Shown here: positions 19,660 to 29,234 of the stretch, in pieces
Layout: each line of letters begins with the position of its first letter
Position numbering within the stretch: the stretch's first letter is position 1
NCBI RefSeq assembly: GCF_026341825.1
Contig: NZ_JAPENY010000001.1
Coordinates: forward strand, 1,922,001-1,986,000
Length of the DNA stretch: 64,000 nt
Reading direction: 5' to 3'
Origin: Streptomyces sp. NBC_00620
GTDB taxonomy: Bacteria > Actinomycetota > Actinomycetes > Streptomycetales > Streptomycetaceae
Position numbers and translations under genes: made by a program
Notes under the pieces: generated by a model
What the model saw: only the letters and a program-made list of their open reading frames with translations
The model's database searches: none
Told to the model about the DNA's origin: nothing

Positions 19660-20790
19660 TCAGCCGCTGAGGCGCACCGGCATGATCAGGTACTTGTAGG
19701 CCTCGTCCGCCTCGGCGTCCACGGCGGGCTTGCCGCTGAGCAGCGCGGGCTTCGTGGACGTCGTGAAGGAGAGCTGGGCGACCGGCGAGTCGATGGCGCT
19801 CAGGCCGTCGAGCAGGAAAGTCGGGTTGAAGGCGATCGAGACGTCATCGCCCTCCAGCTGGGCGTCGACCCTCTCCACAGCCTGTGCGTCGTCGCTGGAA
19901 CCGGCTTCCAGGATCAGCACACCCTGCTCGAAGCTCAGCCGCACCGGGGTGTTCCGCTCGGCGACCAGGGCCACACGCTTGACGGCCTCCACGAAGGGGG
20001 CGGTCTCGATCACGGCGATCGAGTTGAACTCCGTCGGGAACAGCGAGCGGTACTTCGGGAGGTCGCCTTCGAGCAGACGGGTGGTCGTACGCCGCCCCGC
20101 GCCCTCGAAGCCGATCAGACCCTCGCCGGCACCCGAGCCGGACAGCGCCAGGATCACGCTGTCGCCGCTCGTAAGGGCCTTGGCGGTGTCCAGGAGCGTC
20201 TTGGCGGGCACCAGGGCCACCGCGGACGCCTCGGGGTCCTCCGGCTTCCACAGGAACTCACGGACCGCGAAGCGATAGCGGTCGGTGGAGGCGAGGGTGA
20301 CCGTGTCGCCCTCGATCTCGATACGGACGCCGGTCAGGACGGGCAGGGTGTCGTCGCGGCCGGCCGCGATGGCCACCTGGGCCGCCGCCGAGGCGAAGAC
20401 CTCACCGGGCACGGTGCCGGTCGCCGACGGCATCTGCGGCAGCGCCGGGTACTCCTCCACAGGCAGGGTGTGGAGTGTGAATCGTGAGGAGCCGCAGACC
20501 ACGGTCGCCCGTGCACCGTCTGTGGAAATCTCCACCGGCCGGTTGGGGAGAGCGCGGCAGATGTCGGCGAGCAGGCGGCCGGAGACGAGCACCGTGCCCT
20601 CCTCGTCGACCTCGGCGTCCACCGAGACCCGTGCCGAAACCTCGTAGTCGAAGCTGGAGAGGCTCAGAGCGCCCTCCTCGGCCTTCAGAAGAAGGCCGGC
20701 GAGCACAGGCGCCGGCGGACGGGCCGGGAGGCTGCGTGCCGCCCAGGCCACTGCCTCCGCGAGTACGTCGCGTTCCACCCGGATCTTCAC
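19660..20790 (-). CDS. dnaN: DNA polymerase III beta clamp
   Basis: 376 aa from a GTG 7 nt behind CGGAGG. The frame is open upstream but the extension is Arg/Pro-rich and lies in the oriC side region. Three topologically similar domains are visible, opening MKIRVERDVLAEAVAWAAR and ending YLIMPVRLSG, the usual clamp C-terminus. It forms the dimeric ring that holds the polymerase on DNA and also binds repair proteins. dnaN is transcribed from the oriC region. Confidence 0.97.
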   Translation of the reverse strand: MKIRVERDVLAEAVAWAARSLPARPPAPVLAGLLLKAEEGALSLSSFDYEVSARVSVDAEVDEEGTVLVSGRLLADICRALPNRPVEISTDGARATVVCGSSRFTLHTLPVEEYPALPQMPSATGTVPGEVFASAAAQVAIAAGRDDTLPVLTGVRIEIEGDTVTLASTDRYRFAVREFLWKPEDPEASAVALVPAKTLLDTAKALTSGDSVILALSGSGAGEGLIGFEGAGRRTTTRLLEGDLPKYRSLFPTEFNSIAVIETAPFVEAVKRVALVAERNTPVRLSFEQGVLILEAGSSDDAQAVERVDAQLEGDDVSIAFNPTFLLDGLSAIDSPVAQLSFTTSTKPALLSGKPAVDAEADEAYKYLIMPVRLSG

Positions 20791-20959
20791 CGTTGCCGCC
20801 TCCGTCTGTTGCCGGCGCTCTCGCCCTGCTGGCCTTCGTCGTCTGACTCGGTGTCGCTCGGCCCAGGGATGGGCAGGACACCGGGGACCAGTCTGACGCA
20901 CCGCACTGACAGTCGGTGCCCCTCGGGGTCAAGTCGTTGCGAGCGGCACCAGAGGCTCC

Positions 20960-21545
20960 GAGGGCAAGTTGTGCACAGCCCCCGCTTCGAATCGATTCCC
21001 AGCCTCTCTCTAGTTGGTCTTAGTAGTAGGCCCTGTGGAAACCGTGGATAACCCTGTTTTCGCAGGTCAGAGGGGATTTTTTGTCCACCGACCCTGTGGG
21101 TGGGAGCGGTGGAAAACCACGCTCCTCTGTGGACGGCGAAAAGTTCTGCACACTCCATGCACAGCCTGAGGGCACTTCTCCCCAGAGGCGTCCCCAGGTT
21201 TACCCACGTTCCCCACAGGCCAACCAGGCACCTTGGTGTGACGCCTTTCACTCGACACGGTGAGAGCACGCGTCGCGTTGCCGAACAGTGGACAGAGGTG
21301 TGGAGAAGCTGGGGATCACTGGGGACAACCGGCTCCAGCCTGTGGGTGGGCGGTGGACAACTCCGTGCACACCCTGTGGATCTTTTCTTCGTCCACAGGC
21401 TGTGGAGAGAGTTCGTCCACCAATCCACAAGCAGGTGACCTGGTCTGATGGTCTTTCAACAGTGCCCCCTGTGGACACGATCTGGACAACTTCCCAGTCC
21501 CCAGGGTGTGGACGCCAGAAAGTCACCAAATCTGTGGAGAGTGGC
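20960..21545. other. oriC: Chromosomal replication origin oriC
   Basis: The dnaN-dnaA spacer is rich in DnaA-box-like 9-mers (consensus TTGTCCACA, many in the Streptomyces form). Plus-strand matches include 20969 (TTGTGCACA), 21081 (TTGTCCACC), 21209, 21389 (TCGTCCACA), 21413 and 21421. Minus-strand matches include 21033, 21043, 21108, 21127, 21352 (TTGTCCACC), 21374, 21400, 21470, 21507 and 21532. About 16-19 boxes are visible depending on stringency, in two orientations. There is no long AT-rich unwinding element. An AT-richer stretch GGGGATTTTTTGTCC is at 21072-21086. Position and box density match the origins described for S. coelicolor and S. lividans. Confidence 0.93.
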
Positions 21546-21669
21546 CGTAACCCGGCCCGTAATCGAACAGAGGATGACGGCCGAGCATCGAGGCGAGCCG
21601 TCGACAGGCGCTGAAAACGTCGCCGCGAGCCCTCGGCAGGCGCGTGAGAACGTCCGCGAGCGTCTTCAG

Positions 21670-21768
21670 AGACGTATGAGATCGGCGCCGAGCGCCTTCA
21701 GCAGACGTACGGGACCGGCGCCGAACGCCCTCAGCAGACGTACGAGAACGGCGAAAGGCGCCCTCGGG
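21670..21768. repeat. Three 33-bp tandem repeats between oriC and dnaA
   Basis: Units begin at 21670, 21703 and 21736 with AGACGTAYGRGAHCGGCG. The first two differ at only a few positions over all 33 bp, and the third diverges in its right half. They are downstream of the dnaA stop on the minus strand and next to the DnaA-box cluster. Confidence 0.85.
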
Positions 21769-21834
21769 AACTCGTCCCGGGGCGCCCTCAGTGACGTACG
21801 ACGGTCTGTGCCGCCGTCTCCGATGCCGTCCTAC

Positions 21835-23844
21835 TCAGCCGTTCTTGATGCGGTTCGTGAGCTCGGTGACCTGGTTGTAGATCGAGCGGCGCTCGGCCAT
21901 CAGCGCGCGGATCTTGCGGTCGGCGTGCATCACGGTCGTGTGGTCGCGGCCGCCGAACTGCGCGCCGATCTTCGGCAGGGAGAGGTCGGTCAGCTCGCGG
22001 CACAGGTACATCGCGATCTGGCGTGCCGTCACCAGGACACGGCTGCGCGAGGAGCCGCACAGGTCGTCCACGGTGAGGCCGAAGTAGTCGGCGGTGGCCG
22101 CCATGATGGCCGGCGCGGTGATCTCCGGGGACGAGTCCTCGCCGCCGGGGATCAGGTCCTTGAGGACGACCTCCGTCAGACCGAGGTCCACCGGCTGCCG
22201 GTTGAGCGACGCGAACGCGGTCACCCGGATCAGCGCGCCCTCCAGCTCGCGGATGTTGCGCGAGATGCGGGAGGCGATGAACTCCAGGACCTCCGGCGGG
22301 GCGTTGAGCTGCTCCTGCACCGCCTTCTTACGAAGGATGGCGATACGGGTCTCCAGCTCGGGCGGCTGGACGTCCGTGGTCAGACCCCACTCGAAACGGT
22401 TCCGCAGTCGGTCCTCCAGGGTCACCAGCTGCCTGGGCGGCCGGTCACTGGAGAGCACGATCTGCTTGTTCGCGTTGTGGAGCGTGTTGAAGGTGTGGAA
22501 GAACTCCTCCTGCGTCGACTCCTTGTCCGCCAGGAACTGGATGTCGTCGACGAGAAGGATGTCCATCTCGCGGTACCGCTTGCGGAAGCTGTCGCCCTTC
22601 CCGTCGCGGATGGAGTTGATGAACTCGTTGGTGAACTCCTCGGAGCTCACGTACCGCACCCGCGTGCCGGGGTAGAGGCTGCGGGCGTAGTGCCCGATCG
22701 CGTGCAGCAGGTGCGTCTTGCCGAGGCCGGACTCCCCGTAGATGAAGAGCGGGTTGTACGCCTTGGCGGGCGCCTCGGCGACGGCGACCGCGGCGGCGTG
22801 CGCGAAGCGGTTCGAGGCACCGATGACGAAGGTGTCGAAGAGGTACTTCGGGTTGAGGCGTGCGGTGGGCTCGCCAGGGCCGCTCGCCGGCGCGGGCTGC
22901 GCGGCCAGCGGGCCGGGGGCGCCGCTGGACGAGGGCAGCGAGGGGCCGCCACGGTGCATGTGGCCGCTTCCGGAGGGCGGCTCCTGGAGATCGCGGCGGT
23001 CGGGGCGCTGGTCGTAGTCGGAGCGCTGCTGGTCGTAGTCCGGGCGCTGCTGCTCGTAGGGCGGCCGGTCCATGGACTGCGGCCGGTAGTCCTGCGGGGG
23101 CGAGGCGTACGGGTCGCGTTCCGGGAAGCCGAGGCGCTGCTGCTGCCAGCCGTAGTCGTCCTGGTGCCGCGGCCAGGCGCCCGGCTCGGGGCGCTGGTAG
23201 TCGGGGTAGGCGGGGCGGGCGTTCGGGAGCTGGTCCGGGCGGCCGGACGGCAGCTGGTCGCCGGGGGCCCCGGGGAGCTGGTCGGATCGGCCGGACCTGT
23301 GGTCGTCGGCGCGGTGGCGGCCGTACCCCTCGTATCCGTCGCGGCGCTGACTGTCGTAGGGGTTCCGCTCGTCGCGGCCCTGGGCGTCGTAGCCGTTCCG
23401 CTCGTCACGGCCCTGGCTGTCGTACGAGGGTCGCTCGTCGCGCGCCTGGCTGTCGTACGGGTTCCGGTCCTCGCGTGCCTGGCCGTCATAGGTGTCGCGG
23501 CCCTGGCCCTGTCCTGAGGGGGGCTCGGGCTCCTCGTACCGGGGCTGGGTGGGCGTCGAGGGTTCGCCGGCGGAGTCGTCGACGGTGATCGCGATGCGGA
23601 TCGGGCGGCCGCACTCGCGGCTCAGGGTCTCGCTGACGATCGGCGCGAGACGGCCTTCGAGTACGCCCTTCGCAAACTCGTTCGGGACCGCGAGGAGCGC
23701 AGTGTCCGCGACCAGCGCGAGAGGCTGGCAGCGCTTGATCCAGTGCTCGTCCTTCGCCTCGACGCCCTGACCACGGCCCTCACCGAGAAGTTGTTCCAGT
23801 ACTCGTGGCCACACTGCGGCAAGATCGGCAGGTACGTCAGCCAC
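21835..23844 (-). CDS. dnaA: Chromosomal replication initiator DnaA
   Basis: 669 aa from GTG. Domain I (about 1-88) binds partner proteins. Domain II (about 89-325) is unusually long, acidic and repetitive, with tandem PYDSQxRDER-type units at about 117-168. Domain III is the AAA+ ATPase with Walker A GESGLGKT (about 369-376) and Walker [11 protein letters not shown]. Domain IV has the DnaA signature [15 protein letters not shown] near the C-terminus. It binds DnaA boxes and melts the origin. Long domain II is typical of Streptomyces. The gene is divergent from rpmH. Confidence 0.98.
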   Translation of the reverse strand: MADVPADLAAVWPRVLEQLLGEGRGQGVEAKDEHWIKRCQPLALVADTALLAVPNEFAKGVLEGRLAPIVSETLSRECGRPIRIAITVDDSAGEPSTPTQPRYEEPEPPSGQGQGRDTYDGQAREDRNPYDSQARDERPSYDSQGRDERNGYDAQGRDERNPYDSQRRDGYEGYGRHRADDHRSGRSDQLPGAPGDQLPSGRPDQLPNARPAYPDYQRPEPGAWPRHQDDYGWQQQRLGFPERDPYASPPQDYRPQSMDRPPYEQQRPDYDQQRSDYDQRPDRRDLQEPPSGSGHMHRGGPSLPSSSGAPGPLAAQPAPASGPGEPTARLNPKYLFDTFVIGASNRFAHAAAVAVAEAPAKAYNPLFIYGESGLGKTHLLHAIGHYARSLYPGTRVRYVSSEEFTNEFINSIRDGKGDSFRKRYREMDILLVDDIQFLADKESTQEEFFHTFNTLHNANKQIVLSSDRPPRQLVTLEDRLRNRFEWGLTTDVQPPELETRIAILRKKAVQEQLNAPPEVLEFIASRISRNIRELEGALIRVTAFASLNRQPVDLGLTEVVLKDLIPGGEDSSPEITAPAIMAATADYFGLTVDDLCGSSRSRVLVTARQIAMYLCRELTDLSLPKIGAQFGGRDHTTVMHADRKIRALMAERRSIYNQVTELTNRIKNG
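23340..23495 (-). repeat. Repeat array in the domain II part of dnaA
   Basis: About five 30-33-bp units encode 10-11-residue repeats of the type [10 protein letters not shown] (residues about 117-168). They are similar at DNA level, for example the shared GTCGTA and CGCTCGTCGCG words, so the repeat arose by recent duplication. It does not interrupt the frame. Confidence 0.85.
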
Positions 23845-24240
23845 AGGGCACGCTCTCTCATGGGTCCCACGAACGTGTGGTTCTGGGAACAGGTTGGGAA
23901 GTCAGTCGGGTGGTGCGGTGGGGACAAAGCCGCTGGGGCGGTGAGAAGGGAACGAATCGGAGTTTGGCCACGGTAGTCAGGGCGACCGCTGCGGTTCAAG
24001 TTGTTGTCCCCAGCCTGTGGATAGTGTCTCCTGGCAGATGCTGGTTTGACCGGATGGCGTAGCCGCGCGTACCGTAACCAGGTCGAGTTGTCGATGGCTG
24101 CTGCCGCCTGCCTCCGATGGGCACAGGTCACTTCGAGTGATCGGGAAGCGGTGCACTCGGGCGTATACGAGCTACTCGTGGGCGCACGGTGACAGCCAGG
24201 ACGGCACCCCGCCACCACCGATTCTTTCTGGAGCCCCCGA
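23845..24240. promoter_or_regulatory. dnaA/rpmH divergent promoter region
   Basis: 396 bp with no gene. Two DnaA-box-like words lie close together, TTGTCCCCA at 24004-24012 and CTGTGGATA (reverse of TATCCACAG) at 24015-24023, about 160 bp upstream of dnaA. This placement suits autorepression of dnaA, which is described for Streptomyces. rpmH should be read from the same region rightwards. I cannot fix the promoter boxes with confidence. Confidence 0.6.
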
Positions 24241-24378
24241 GTGAGCAAGCGCACCTTCCAGCCGAACAACCGTCGTCGCGCCAAGACCCACGGCTTCCGC
24301 CTGCGGATGCGCACCCGTGCCGGCCGCGCGATTCTCGCGAACCGTCGTGGCAAGGGTCGCGCCAGCCTGTCCGCCTGA
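24241..24378 (+). CDS. rpmH: Ribosomal protein bL34
   Basis: 45 aa, GTG start 5 nt behind GGAGCC. The sequence begins [19 protein letters not shown] and ends GRASLSA, typical of bL34 of the large ribosomal subunit. It is too short for many ORF callers. It lies 21 bp before rnpA in the universal rpmH-rnpA-yidD-yidC order. Confidence 0.97.
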   Translation: MSKRTFQPNNRRRAKTHGFRLRMRTRAGRAILANRRGKGRASLSA

Positions 24379-24399
24379 TAACCAACAGGTCATGACGTC

Positions 24400-24771
24400 G
24401 TGCTGCCTACCGAGCATCGGCTGAGGCGGCGCGAGGACTTCGCGACCGCGGTACGCCGAGGACGCCGGGCCGGACGCCCGCTCCTCGTCGTCCATCTACG
24501 TAGCGGTGCAACGGACCCGCACGCGCCTGGGGAGAGCGCTCCCCCGACGCGTGCGGGTTTCGTCGTGAGCAAAGCCGTGGGTGGGGCCGTCGTACGCAAC
24601 AAGGTGAAGCGAAGGCTTCGCCATCTGATGCGTGACCGAGTGGCCCTGCTGCCCCCCGGTAGCCTGGTAGTCGTACGAGCGTTGCCCGGTGCGGGTGACG
24701 CCGACCATGAACAGCTGGCCCGAGACCTGGATGCCGCCCTTCAGCGGCTGCTGGGAGGGGGCGCGCGATGA
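24400..24771 (+). CDS. rnpA: Ribonuclease P protein component
   Basis: 123 aa, GTG start. The RNase P protein signature [15 protein letters not shown] is at about residues 66-80, and the N-terminal [17 protein letters not shown] fits the family. It supports the catalytic RNase P RNA in trimming tRNA 5' ends. A Pro/Thr-rich insert occurs at about 40-52. The stop overlaps the yidD start (ATGA). Confidence 0.95.
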   Translation: MLPTEHRLRRREDFATAVRRGRRAGRPLLVVHLRSGATDPHAPGESAPPTRAGFVVSKAVGGAVVRNKVKRRLRHLMRDRVALLPPGSLVVVRALPGAGDADHEQLARDLDAALQRLLGGGAR

Positions 24772-25133
24772 AGTACCCGCTGCTGGCTCTTATCAAGCTG
24801 TACCAGTGGACGATCAGCCCGCTGCTGGGGCCGGTGTGCAAGTACTACCCGTCGTGCTCCCACTACGGCTACCAGGCCATCGACCGGCATGGTGCGATCA
24901 AGGGAACGGCACTCACCGCCTGGCGCATCCTCCGGTGCAATCCGTGGTCGCTGGGCGGTGTGGACCATGTTCCGCCGCGTAAGCGTCCGCGGTGGCACGA
25001 AATGCTGCGCAACGCCTGGCGTGCACGCAAGGGCGGGACCTCCGCCGCCGAACCGGCCATCGAAGGGCACGGTATGTCCGACCACCCCTCGAGCCCGGCC
25101 GCCGAGACCCCGTCCCATGCTCAAGGAGCCTGA
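24768..25133 (+). CDS. yidD: Membrane protein insertion efficiency factor YidD
   Basis: 121 aa. The conserved YidD core reads [18 protein letters not shown], then [15 protein letters not shown] and [15 protein letters not shown], including the three invariant cysteines. It is a small membrane-associated protein that helps YidC insert proteins. The C-terminal 45 residues ([15 protein letters not shown] onward) are a disordered actinobacterial tail. Confidence 0.95.
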   Translation: MKYPLLALIKLYQWTISPLLGPVCKYYPSCSHYGYQAIDRHGAIKGTALTAWRILRCNPWSLGGVDHVPPRKRPRWHEMLRNAWRARKGGTSAAEPAIEGHGMSDHPSSPAAETPSHAQGA

Positions 25134-25136
25134 TTA

Positions 25137-26420
25137 GTGGACACGATTGCCAGTCTTTTCAGCTTCATCACGACACCCGTTTCCTGGGTCATCGTCCAGT
25201 TCCACTCCGTGTACGGGAAGATCTTCGGTCCCGATACGGGCTGGGCCTGGGGCTTGTCCATCGTGTCCCTGGTGATCCTGATCCGTATCTGCCTCATCCC
25301 GCTCTTCGTGAAGCAGATCAAGTCGACGCGGGCGATGCAGACGCTGCAGCCCGAGATGAAGAAGATCCAGGAGCGCTACAAGAACGACAAGCAGCGCCAG
25401 TCCGAAGAGATGATGAAGCTGTACAAGGAGACGGGTACCAACCCGCTCTCCTCGTGCCTTCCCATCCTGGCGCAGTCGCCGTTCTTCTTCGCTCTGTACC
25501 ACGTGCTGAACAGCATCGCGACCGGCAAGACGATGGGCTTCATCGACGACTCGCTGCTGACCAGCGCCCGTAAGGCGCACATCTTCGGTGCCCCGCTCGC
25601 GGCGAAGTTCACCGACGGCGCCGACAAGGTCGCCTCTCTCGGTGCCACGCTGACCGATGTCCGTGTCGTCACCGCGGTCATGATCGTCCTGATGTCGGCG
25701 TCGCAGTTCTACACGCAGCGTCAGCTGATGACGAAGAACGTCGACACCACGGTGAAGACGCCCTTCATGCAGCAGCAGAAGATGCTGATGTACGTCTTCC
25801 CGGTCATGTTCGCCGTCTTCGGTATCAACTTCCCGGTCGGTGTCCTCGTCTACTGGCTGACCACCAACCTGTGGACCATGGGCCAGCAGATGTACGTCAT
25901 CCGCAACAACCCGACCCCGGGCAGCAAGGCACAGGCCGCTTACCTGGAGCGCCTGCAGAAGCACGTCACGCACCACGAGAAGACGCGTGGCCGCGGCGAG
26001 AAGGCCATCGTCAAGGCGATCGTCGCCAAGGGCCGTGACCGCAACGAGCACGAGCGCAAGTTCATCAACACCTTGACCAAGGCGGGCCTGGCGGCCCAGG
26101 CCGACGGCACCGTGGTGAAGGGCGTGAGCGACGCCGTGACCGAGGCCGAGGACGGCACCCCGACGACCACCGGCGGCGCCCCCAAGCGGCAGCAGCCGAA
26201 GCGGCAGTCCAAGTCCCAGCGTCAGTCGGGTGCGGCCAAGGCGGCGGGCGAGTCCGAGCCGAAGACCTCGCTGACCAAGTCCGACGAGCCGCAGGACGCC
26301 AAGCCGAACGCAGCCAAGCCGGCGGCGAGCGGCAACAACCCCGGCTCCGGTACCCGCAGCAAAGCCCAGTCCGGACAGCGCAAGGGTCCTCAGCGGCCCA
26401 AGTCGCCGTCCAAGAAGTAA
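25137..26420 (+). CDS. yidC: Membrane protein insertase YidC
   Basis: 427 aa, GTG start behind AAGGAG. Five membrane segments are visible: about 3-20, 38-58, 105-125, 180-200 and 217-240. The conserved cytoplasmic hairpin follows the second ([20 protein letters not shown]). The catalytic-groove Arg is in the second helix ([12 protein letters not shown]). A long Lys/Gln/Pro-rich tail (about 330-427) probably contacts ribosomes. It inserts and folds inner-membrane proteins alone or with SecYEG. It lies 3 bp after yidD. Confidence 0.96.
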   Translation: MDTIASLFSFITTPVSWVIVQFHSVYGKIFGPDTGWAWGLSIVSLVILIRICLIPLFVKQIKSTRAMQTLQPEMKKIQERYKNDKQRQSEEMMKLYKETGTNPLSSCLPILAQSPFFFALYHVLNSIATGKTMGFIDDSLLTSARKAHIFGAPLAAKFTDGADKVASLGATLTDVRVVTAVMIVLMSASQFYTQRQLMTKNVDTTVKTPFMQQQKMLMYVFPVMFAVFGINFPVGVLVYWLTTNLWTMGQQMYVIRNNPTPGSKAQAAYLERLQKHVTHHEKTRGRGEKAIVKAIVAKGRDRNEHERKFINTLTKAGLAAQADGTVVKGVSDAVTEAEDGTPTTTGGAPKRQQPKRQSKSQRQSGAAKAAGESEPKTSLTKSDEPQDAKPNAAKPAASGNNPGSGTRSKAQSGQRKGPQRPKSPSKK

Positions 26421-26435
26421 GAAGGAGTCCATCCC

Positions 26436-26945
26436 GTGACGGAAGGCACCACCTCCGCTGCCGCCGAGGGCGACACCCTGACCCGCTTGGAGCAGGAGGG
26501 CGAGATCGCGGCGGACTACCTCGAGGGTCTGCTCGACATCGCTGACCTCGACGGCGACATCGACATGGACGTCGAGGCCGACCGCGCCGCTGTCTCGATC
26601 ATCAGCGAAGCCGGCGGCCGCGATCTGAACAAGCTGGTCGGCCGGGACGGCGAGGTGCTGGAGGCCCTGCAGGAGCTCACGCGCCTGGCGGTACACCGGG
26701 AGACCGGGGACCGCAGCCGCCTCATGCTGGACATCGCGGGCTACCGCGCGAAGAAGCGTGAGGAGCTCTCCGAGCTGGGCGCCAAGGCCGCGGCCGAGGT
26801 CAAGAGCTCCGGCGAGCCCGTGAAGATGAACCCGATGACGCCCTTCGAGCGCAAGGTGGTGCACGACGCCGTCAAGGTCGCGGGCCTGCGCAGCGAGTCC
26901 GAGGGCGAGGAGCCGCAGCGCTTCGTCGTCGTGCTTCCCGCCTGA
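26436..26945 (+). CDS. Jag/KhpB-type RNA-binding protein
   Basis: 169 aa, GTG start behind AAGGAG. A KH domain of Jag type (ISEAGGRDLNKLVGRDGEVL, about 52-71) is followed by an R3H domain (about 105-165) with MNPMTPFERKVVHDAV. The usual N-terminal Jag domain is shortened. Relatives act as RNA chaperones or global regulators linked to YidC and cell-wall synthesis. It lies 15 bp after yidC and ends the rpmH operon at a hairpin. Confidence 0.9.
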   Translation: MTEGTTSAAAEGDTLTRLEQEGEIAADYLEGLLDIADLDGDIDMDVEADRAAVSIISEAGGRDLNKLVGRDGEVLEALQELTRLAVHRETGDRSRLMLDIAGYRAKKREELSELGAKAAAEVKSSGEPVKMNPMTPFERKVVHDAVKVAGLRSESEGEEPQRFVVVLPA

Positions 26946-26962
26946 TCGGTACGTACGTTCCA

Positions 26963-26993
26963 TCGGCCCCGTCTGTTGCGCAGGCGGGGCCGA
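26963..26993 (+). terminator. Terminator of the rpmH-jag operon
   Basis: A 13-bp stem with one G-T pair (26963-26975 with 26981-26993) around loop TTGCG, followed by TCTTTGT. Confidence 0.85.
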
Positions 26994-27005
26994 TCTTTGT
27001 CAGCC

Positions 27006-27063
27006 TGGTAGTCCCCGGTAGTACCTGGTTGCTCCTTGGTAGTCCCTGATGGTCCTGGTGGTC
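27006..27063 (+). repeat. Imperfect GGTAGTCCC repeats before rsmG
   Basis: Words of the form GGTAGTCCC, GGTAGTACC, GGTTGCTCC, GGTAGTCCC, TGGTCC and GGTGGTCAG follow one another over about 58 bp between the operon terminator and rsmG. The function is unknown and could be a remnant of slippage. Confidence 0.5.
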
Positions 27064-27103
27064 AGCGCCCAATGCGCTTATGCGGTACGGAAGGACGGTC
27101 CCC

Positions 27104-27820
27104 GTGACGGAGGCAGCGGAGCTCCCTCCCGCGCCCGAGCAGGCGCGCGAGGTATTCGGCAATCGCTTCGCGGACGCGGTCCGGTACGCGGAACTCTTGG
27201 CCGAGGCGGGTGTGCAGCGGGGGCTGATCGGCCCGCGCGAAGTGCCCCGCCTGTGGGAGCGGCACCTGTTGAACTGCGCGGTGCTCTCCGAGGTCGTACC
27301 CGAAGGAGTGACGGTGTGCGATGTCGGCTCGGGCGCCGGGCTCCCTGGCATTCCACTGGCGCTCGTCCGTGAGGACCTCAAGATCACACTGCTTGAGCCA
27401 TTGCTGCGGCGCACGACCTTCTTGACCGAGGTCGTGGAACTGCTGGGCCTCGACCATGTGACGGTCGTCCGTGGTCGTGCTGAGGAGGTCATGGGCAAGC
27501 TTCAGCCCGTTCACGTGGTGACCGCGCGCGCCGTGGCGCCTCTGGACCGCCTGGCCGCTTGGGGCATCCCACTGCTGCGTCCCTACGGCGAGATGCTCGC
27601 CCTCAAGGGTGACACCGCCGAGGAGGAGCTGAAGAGTGCTGCAACGGCGCTCAGCAAGCTCGGTGCCGTCCAGACTTCCGTCCTCCAGGTCGGAGAGGGA
27701 GTGGTGGATCCGCTCTCCACCGTCGTCCGTGTCGAGGTCGGGGAGAGTCCTGGAGGTGTGCGCTTCGCGGCCAAGCGGGCGAAGGCGGCCCGCACCGGGC
27801 GAACGCGACGCCGACGCTGA
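27104..27820 (+). CDS. rsmG: 16S rRNA (guanine-N7) methyltransferase RsmG
   Basis: 238 aa from a GTG 8 nt behind AAGGA (the earlier in-frame ATG at 27080 lacks a ribosome site). The SAM-binding motif is VCDVGSGAGLPGIPLAL (about residues 67-83) and ARAVAPLDRL lies later. It methylates G527 of 16S rRNA, and loss in Streptomyces gives low-level streptomycin resistance and often raised antibiotic production. The tail is very basic (RTGRTRRRR). It is followed by its own terminator, separating it from parAB. Confidence 0.96.
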   Translation: MTEAAELPPAPEQAREVFGNRFADAVRYAELLAEAGVQRGLIGPREVPRLWERHLLNCAVLSEVVPEGVTVCDVGSGAGLPGIPLALVREDLKITLLEPLLRRTTFLTEVVELLGLDHVTVVRGRAEEVMGKLQPVHVVTARAVAPLDRLAAWGIPLLRPYGEMLALKGDTAEEELKSAATALSKLGAVQTSVLQVGEGVVDPLSTVVRVEVGESPGGVRFAAKRAKAARTGRTRRRR

Positions 27821-27843
27821 GCCTGAGAGGCTCGATGGACCCT

Positions 27844-27878
27844 GAACTCCCGGCTCCTCTCCGTGGAGCCGGGAGTTC
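27844..27878 (+). terminator. Terminator of rsmG
   Basis: Perfect 14-bp stem (27844-27857 with 27865-27878) around a 7-nt loop, followed by TTCGTC. Confidence 0.85.
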
Positions 27879-27988
27879 TTCGTCACTCCCGCTGATCCGT
27901 CCTGACGACGAGCGGTACTCCACACAAGCTGCCAAACCTACGCATCTCGGAGTGTCGCGCCGCGATGGCCGTGAACGCTATGCATCGT

Positions 27989-28002
27989 GTTTCACGTGAA
28001 AC
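27989..28002. other. parS site A
   Basis: GTTTCACGTGAAAC, a perfect ParB-binding site, about 160 bp upstream of the chosen parA start. Confidence 0.9.
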
Positions 28003-28160
28003 GTCGCTCACTGTTGCACGGAATCATCAGTCGCGGCCGGGCCGCGGCCGAACCCCGCGACCGGAGACCTCTCGGTTCCCTCAGAGGGGGTGCGGAGTTG
28101 TCCACAGAGGTGGATTTCTCCACAGAAGAACGGGCCTCGCTGGTTCACGACCCCGAAGGC

Positions 28161-29234
28161 ATGGGAGGCTCTGTTCATTGCGAGCCTGAAGTCGAGGAGA
28201 GTGAATCCTTGCGGTCCGACGCCAACATCGCGGGACCGATGACCGATCCGGTCCCCGGTCCCCGTACCGAGTCGATGGGGGAGGATGTTTCACGTGAAAC
28301 ACCGCCCCCGATGGACGACACTCCCATCGGTCGTGCTGCCCAACTGGCAGTGGAGGCGCTAGGTCGCGCCGGTGAGGGCCTGCCACGGCCCGAGCAGACC
28401 AGGGTCATGGTCGTTGCCAATCAGAAGGGCGGGGTGGGTAAGACCACGACCACGGTCAATCTTGCTGCCTCACTCGCTCTGCACGGTGGCCGTGTCCTGG
28501 TGATCGACCTCGACCCTCAGGGCAACGCCTCCACCGCGCTGGGCATTGACCATCACGCCGAAGTTCCATCGATCTACGACGTGTTGATCGACAGCAAGCC
28601 ACTCTCCGAAGTCGTCCAACCGGTCCCCGATGTCGAGGGTCTTTTCTGCGCGCCTGCCACGATCGATCTCGCCGGTGCGGAGATCGAGCTTGTGTCCCTG
28701 GTGGCACGGGAGAGCCGGCTGGAACGAGCGATCCAGGCATACGAGCAGCCGCTGGACTACATCCTCATCGACTGCCCGCCGTCGCTCGGTCTTCTGACGG
28801 TGAACGCGCTGGTGGCCGGTGCGGAGGTCCTCATCCCCATCCAGTGCGAGTACTACGCGCTGGAAGGCCTGGGACAGCTCCTGCGCAACGTGGACCTGGT
28901 GCGGGGGCACCTCAACCCCAACCTCCATGTCTCGACGATTCTGCTCACCATGTACGACGGCCGGACGCGACTGGCGTCGCAGGTCGCGGACGAGGTGCGC
29001 AGTCACTTCGGTGAGGAGGTGCTGCGGACGAGCATTCCTCGCTCGGTCCGTATCTCCGAGGCCCCGAGCTATGGGCAGACGGTGCTGACCTACGATCCGG
29101 GGTCGAGCGGTGCCCTCTCGTATCTTGAGGCAGCACGAGAAATCGCCCTCCGAGGAGTCGGTGTGGCGTACGACGCGGAACCTGCCCACATGGGCGCACA
29201 GAACGGTCAGAACATGGTGGAGGGGATCCAGTGA
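28161..29234 (+). CDS. parA: Chromosome partitioning ATPase ParA
   Basis: 357 aa from ATG at the [12 protein letters not shown] start, behind GAAGGC. The frame is open 174 bp further upstream, but that stretch translates parS site A, so a later start is favoured. The N-terminal 80 residues are disordered. The deviant Walker A is KGGVGKTT (89-96), then [11 protein letters not shown] and DCPPSLGLL follow. In Streptomyces ParA assembles along sporogenic hyphae and drives ParB complexes to spores. The second parS site lies inside the coding sequence. The stop overlaps parB (GTGA). Confidence 0.96.
   Translation: MGGSVHCEPEVEESESLRSDANIAGPMTDPVPGPRTESMGEDVSRETPPPMDDTPIGRAAQLAVEALGRAGEGLPRPEQTRVMVVANQKGGVGKTTTTVNLAASLALHGGRVLVIDLDPQGNASTALGIDHHAEVPSIYDVLIDSKPLSEVVQPVPDVEGLFCAPATIDLAGAEIELVSLVARESRLERAIQAYEQPLDYILIDCPPSLGLLTVNALVAGAEVLIPIQCEYYALEGLGQLLRNVDLVRGHLNPNLHVSTILLTMYDGRTRLASQVADEVRSHFGEEVLRTSIPRSVRISEAPSYGQTVLTYDPGSSGALSYLEAAREIALRGVGVAYDAEPAHMGAQNGQNMVEGIQ
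28287..28300. other. parS site B, inside parA
   Basis: Perfect GTTTCACGTGAAAC within the parA coding sequence, where it encodes VSRET in the disordered N-terminus. It could let ParB affect parA transcription. Confidence 0.9.

Noticed and set aside
21448..23517. 689-aa plus-strand frame across the 33-bp repeats and dnaA
   Set aside because: Antisense to dnaA; the repeated RRTGPAPNALS-like peptide is only the 33-bp DNA repeat read through.
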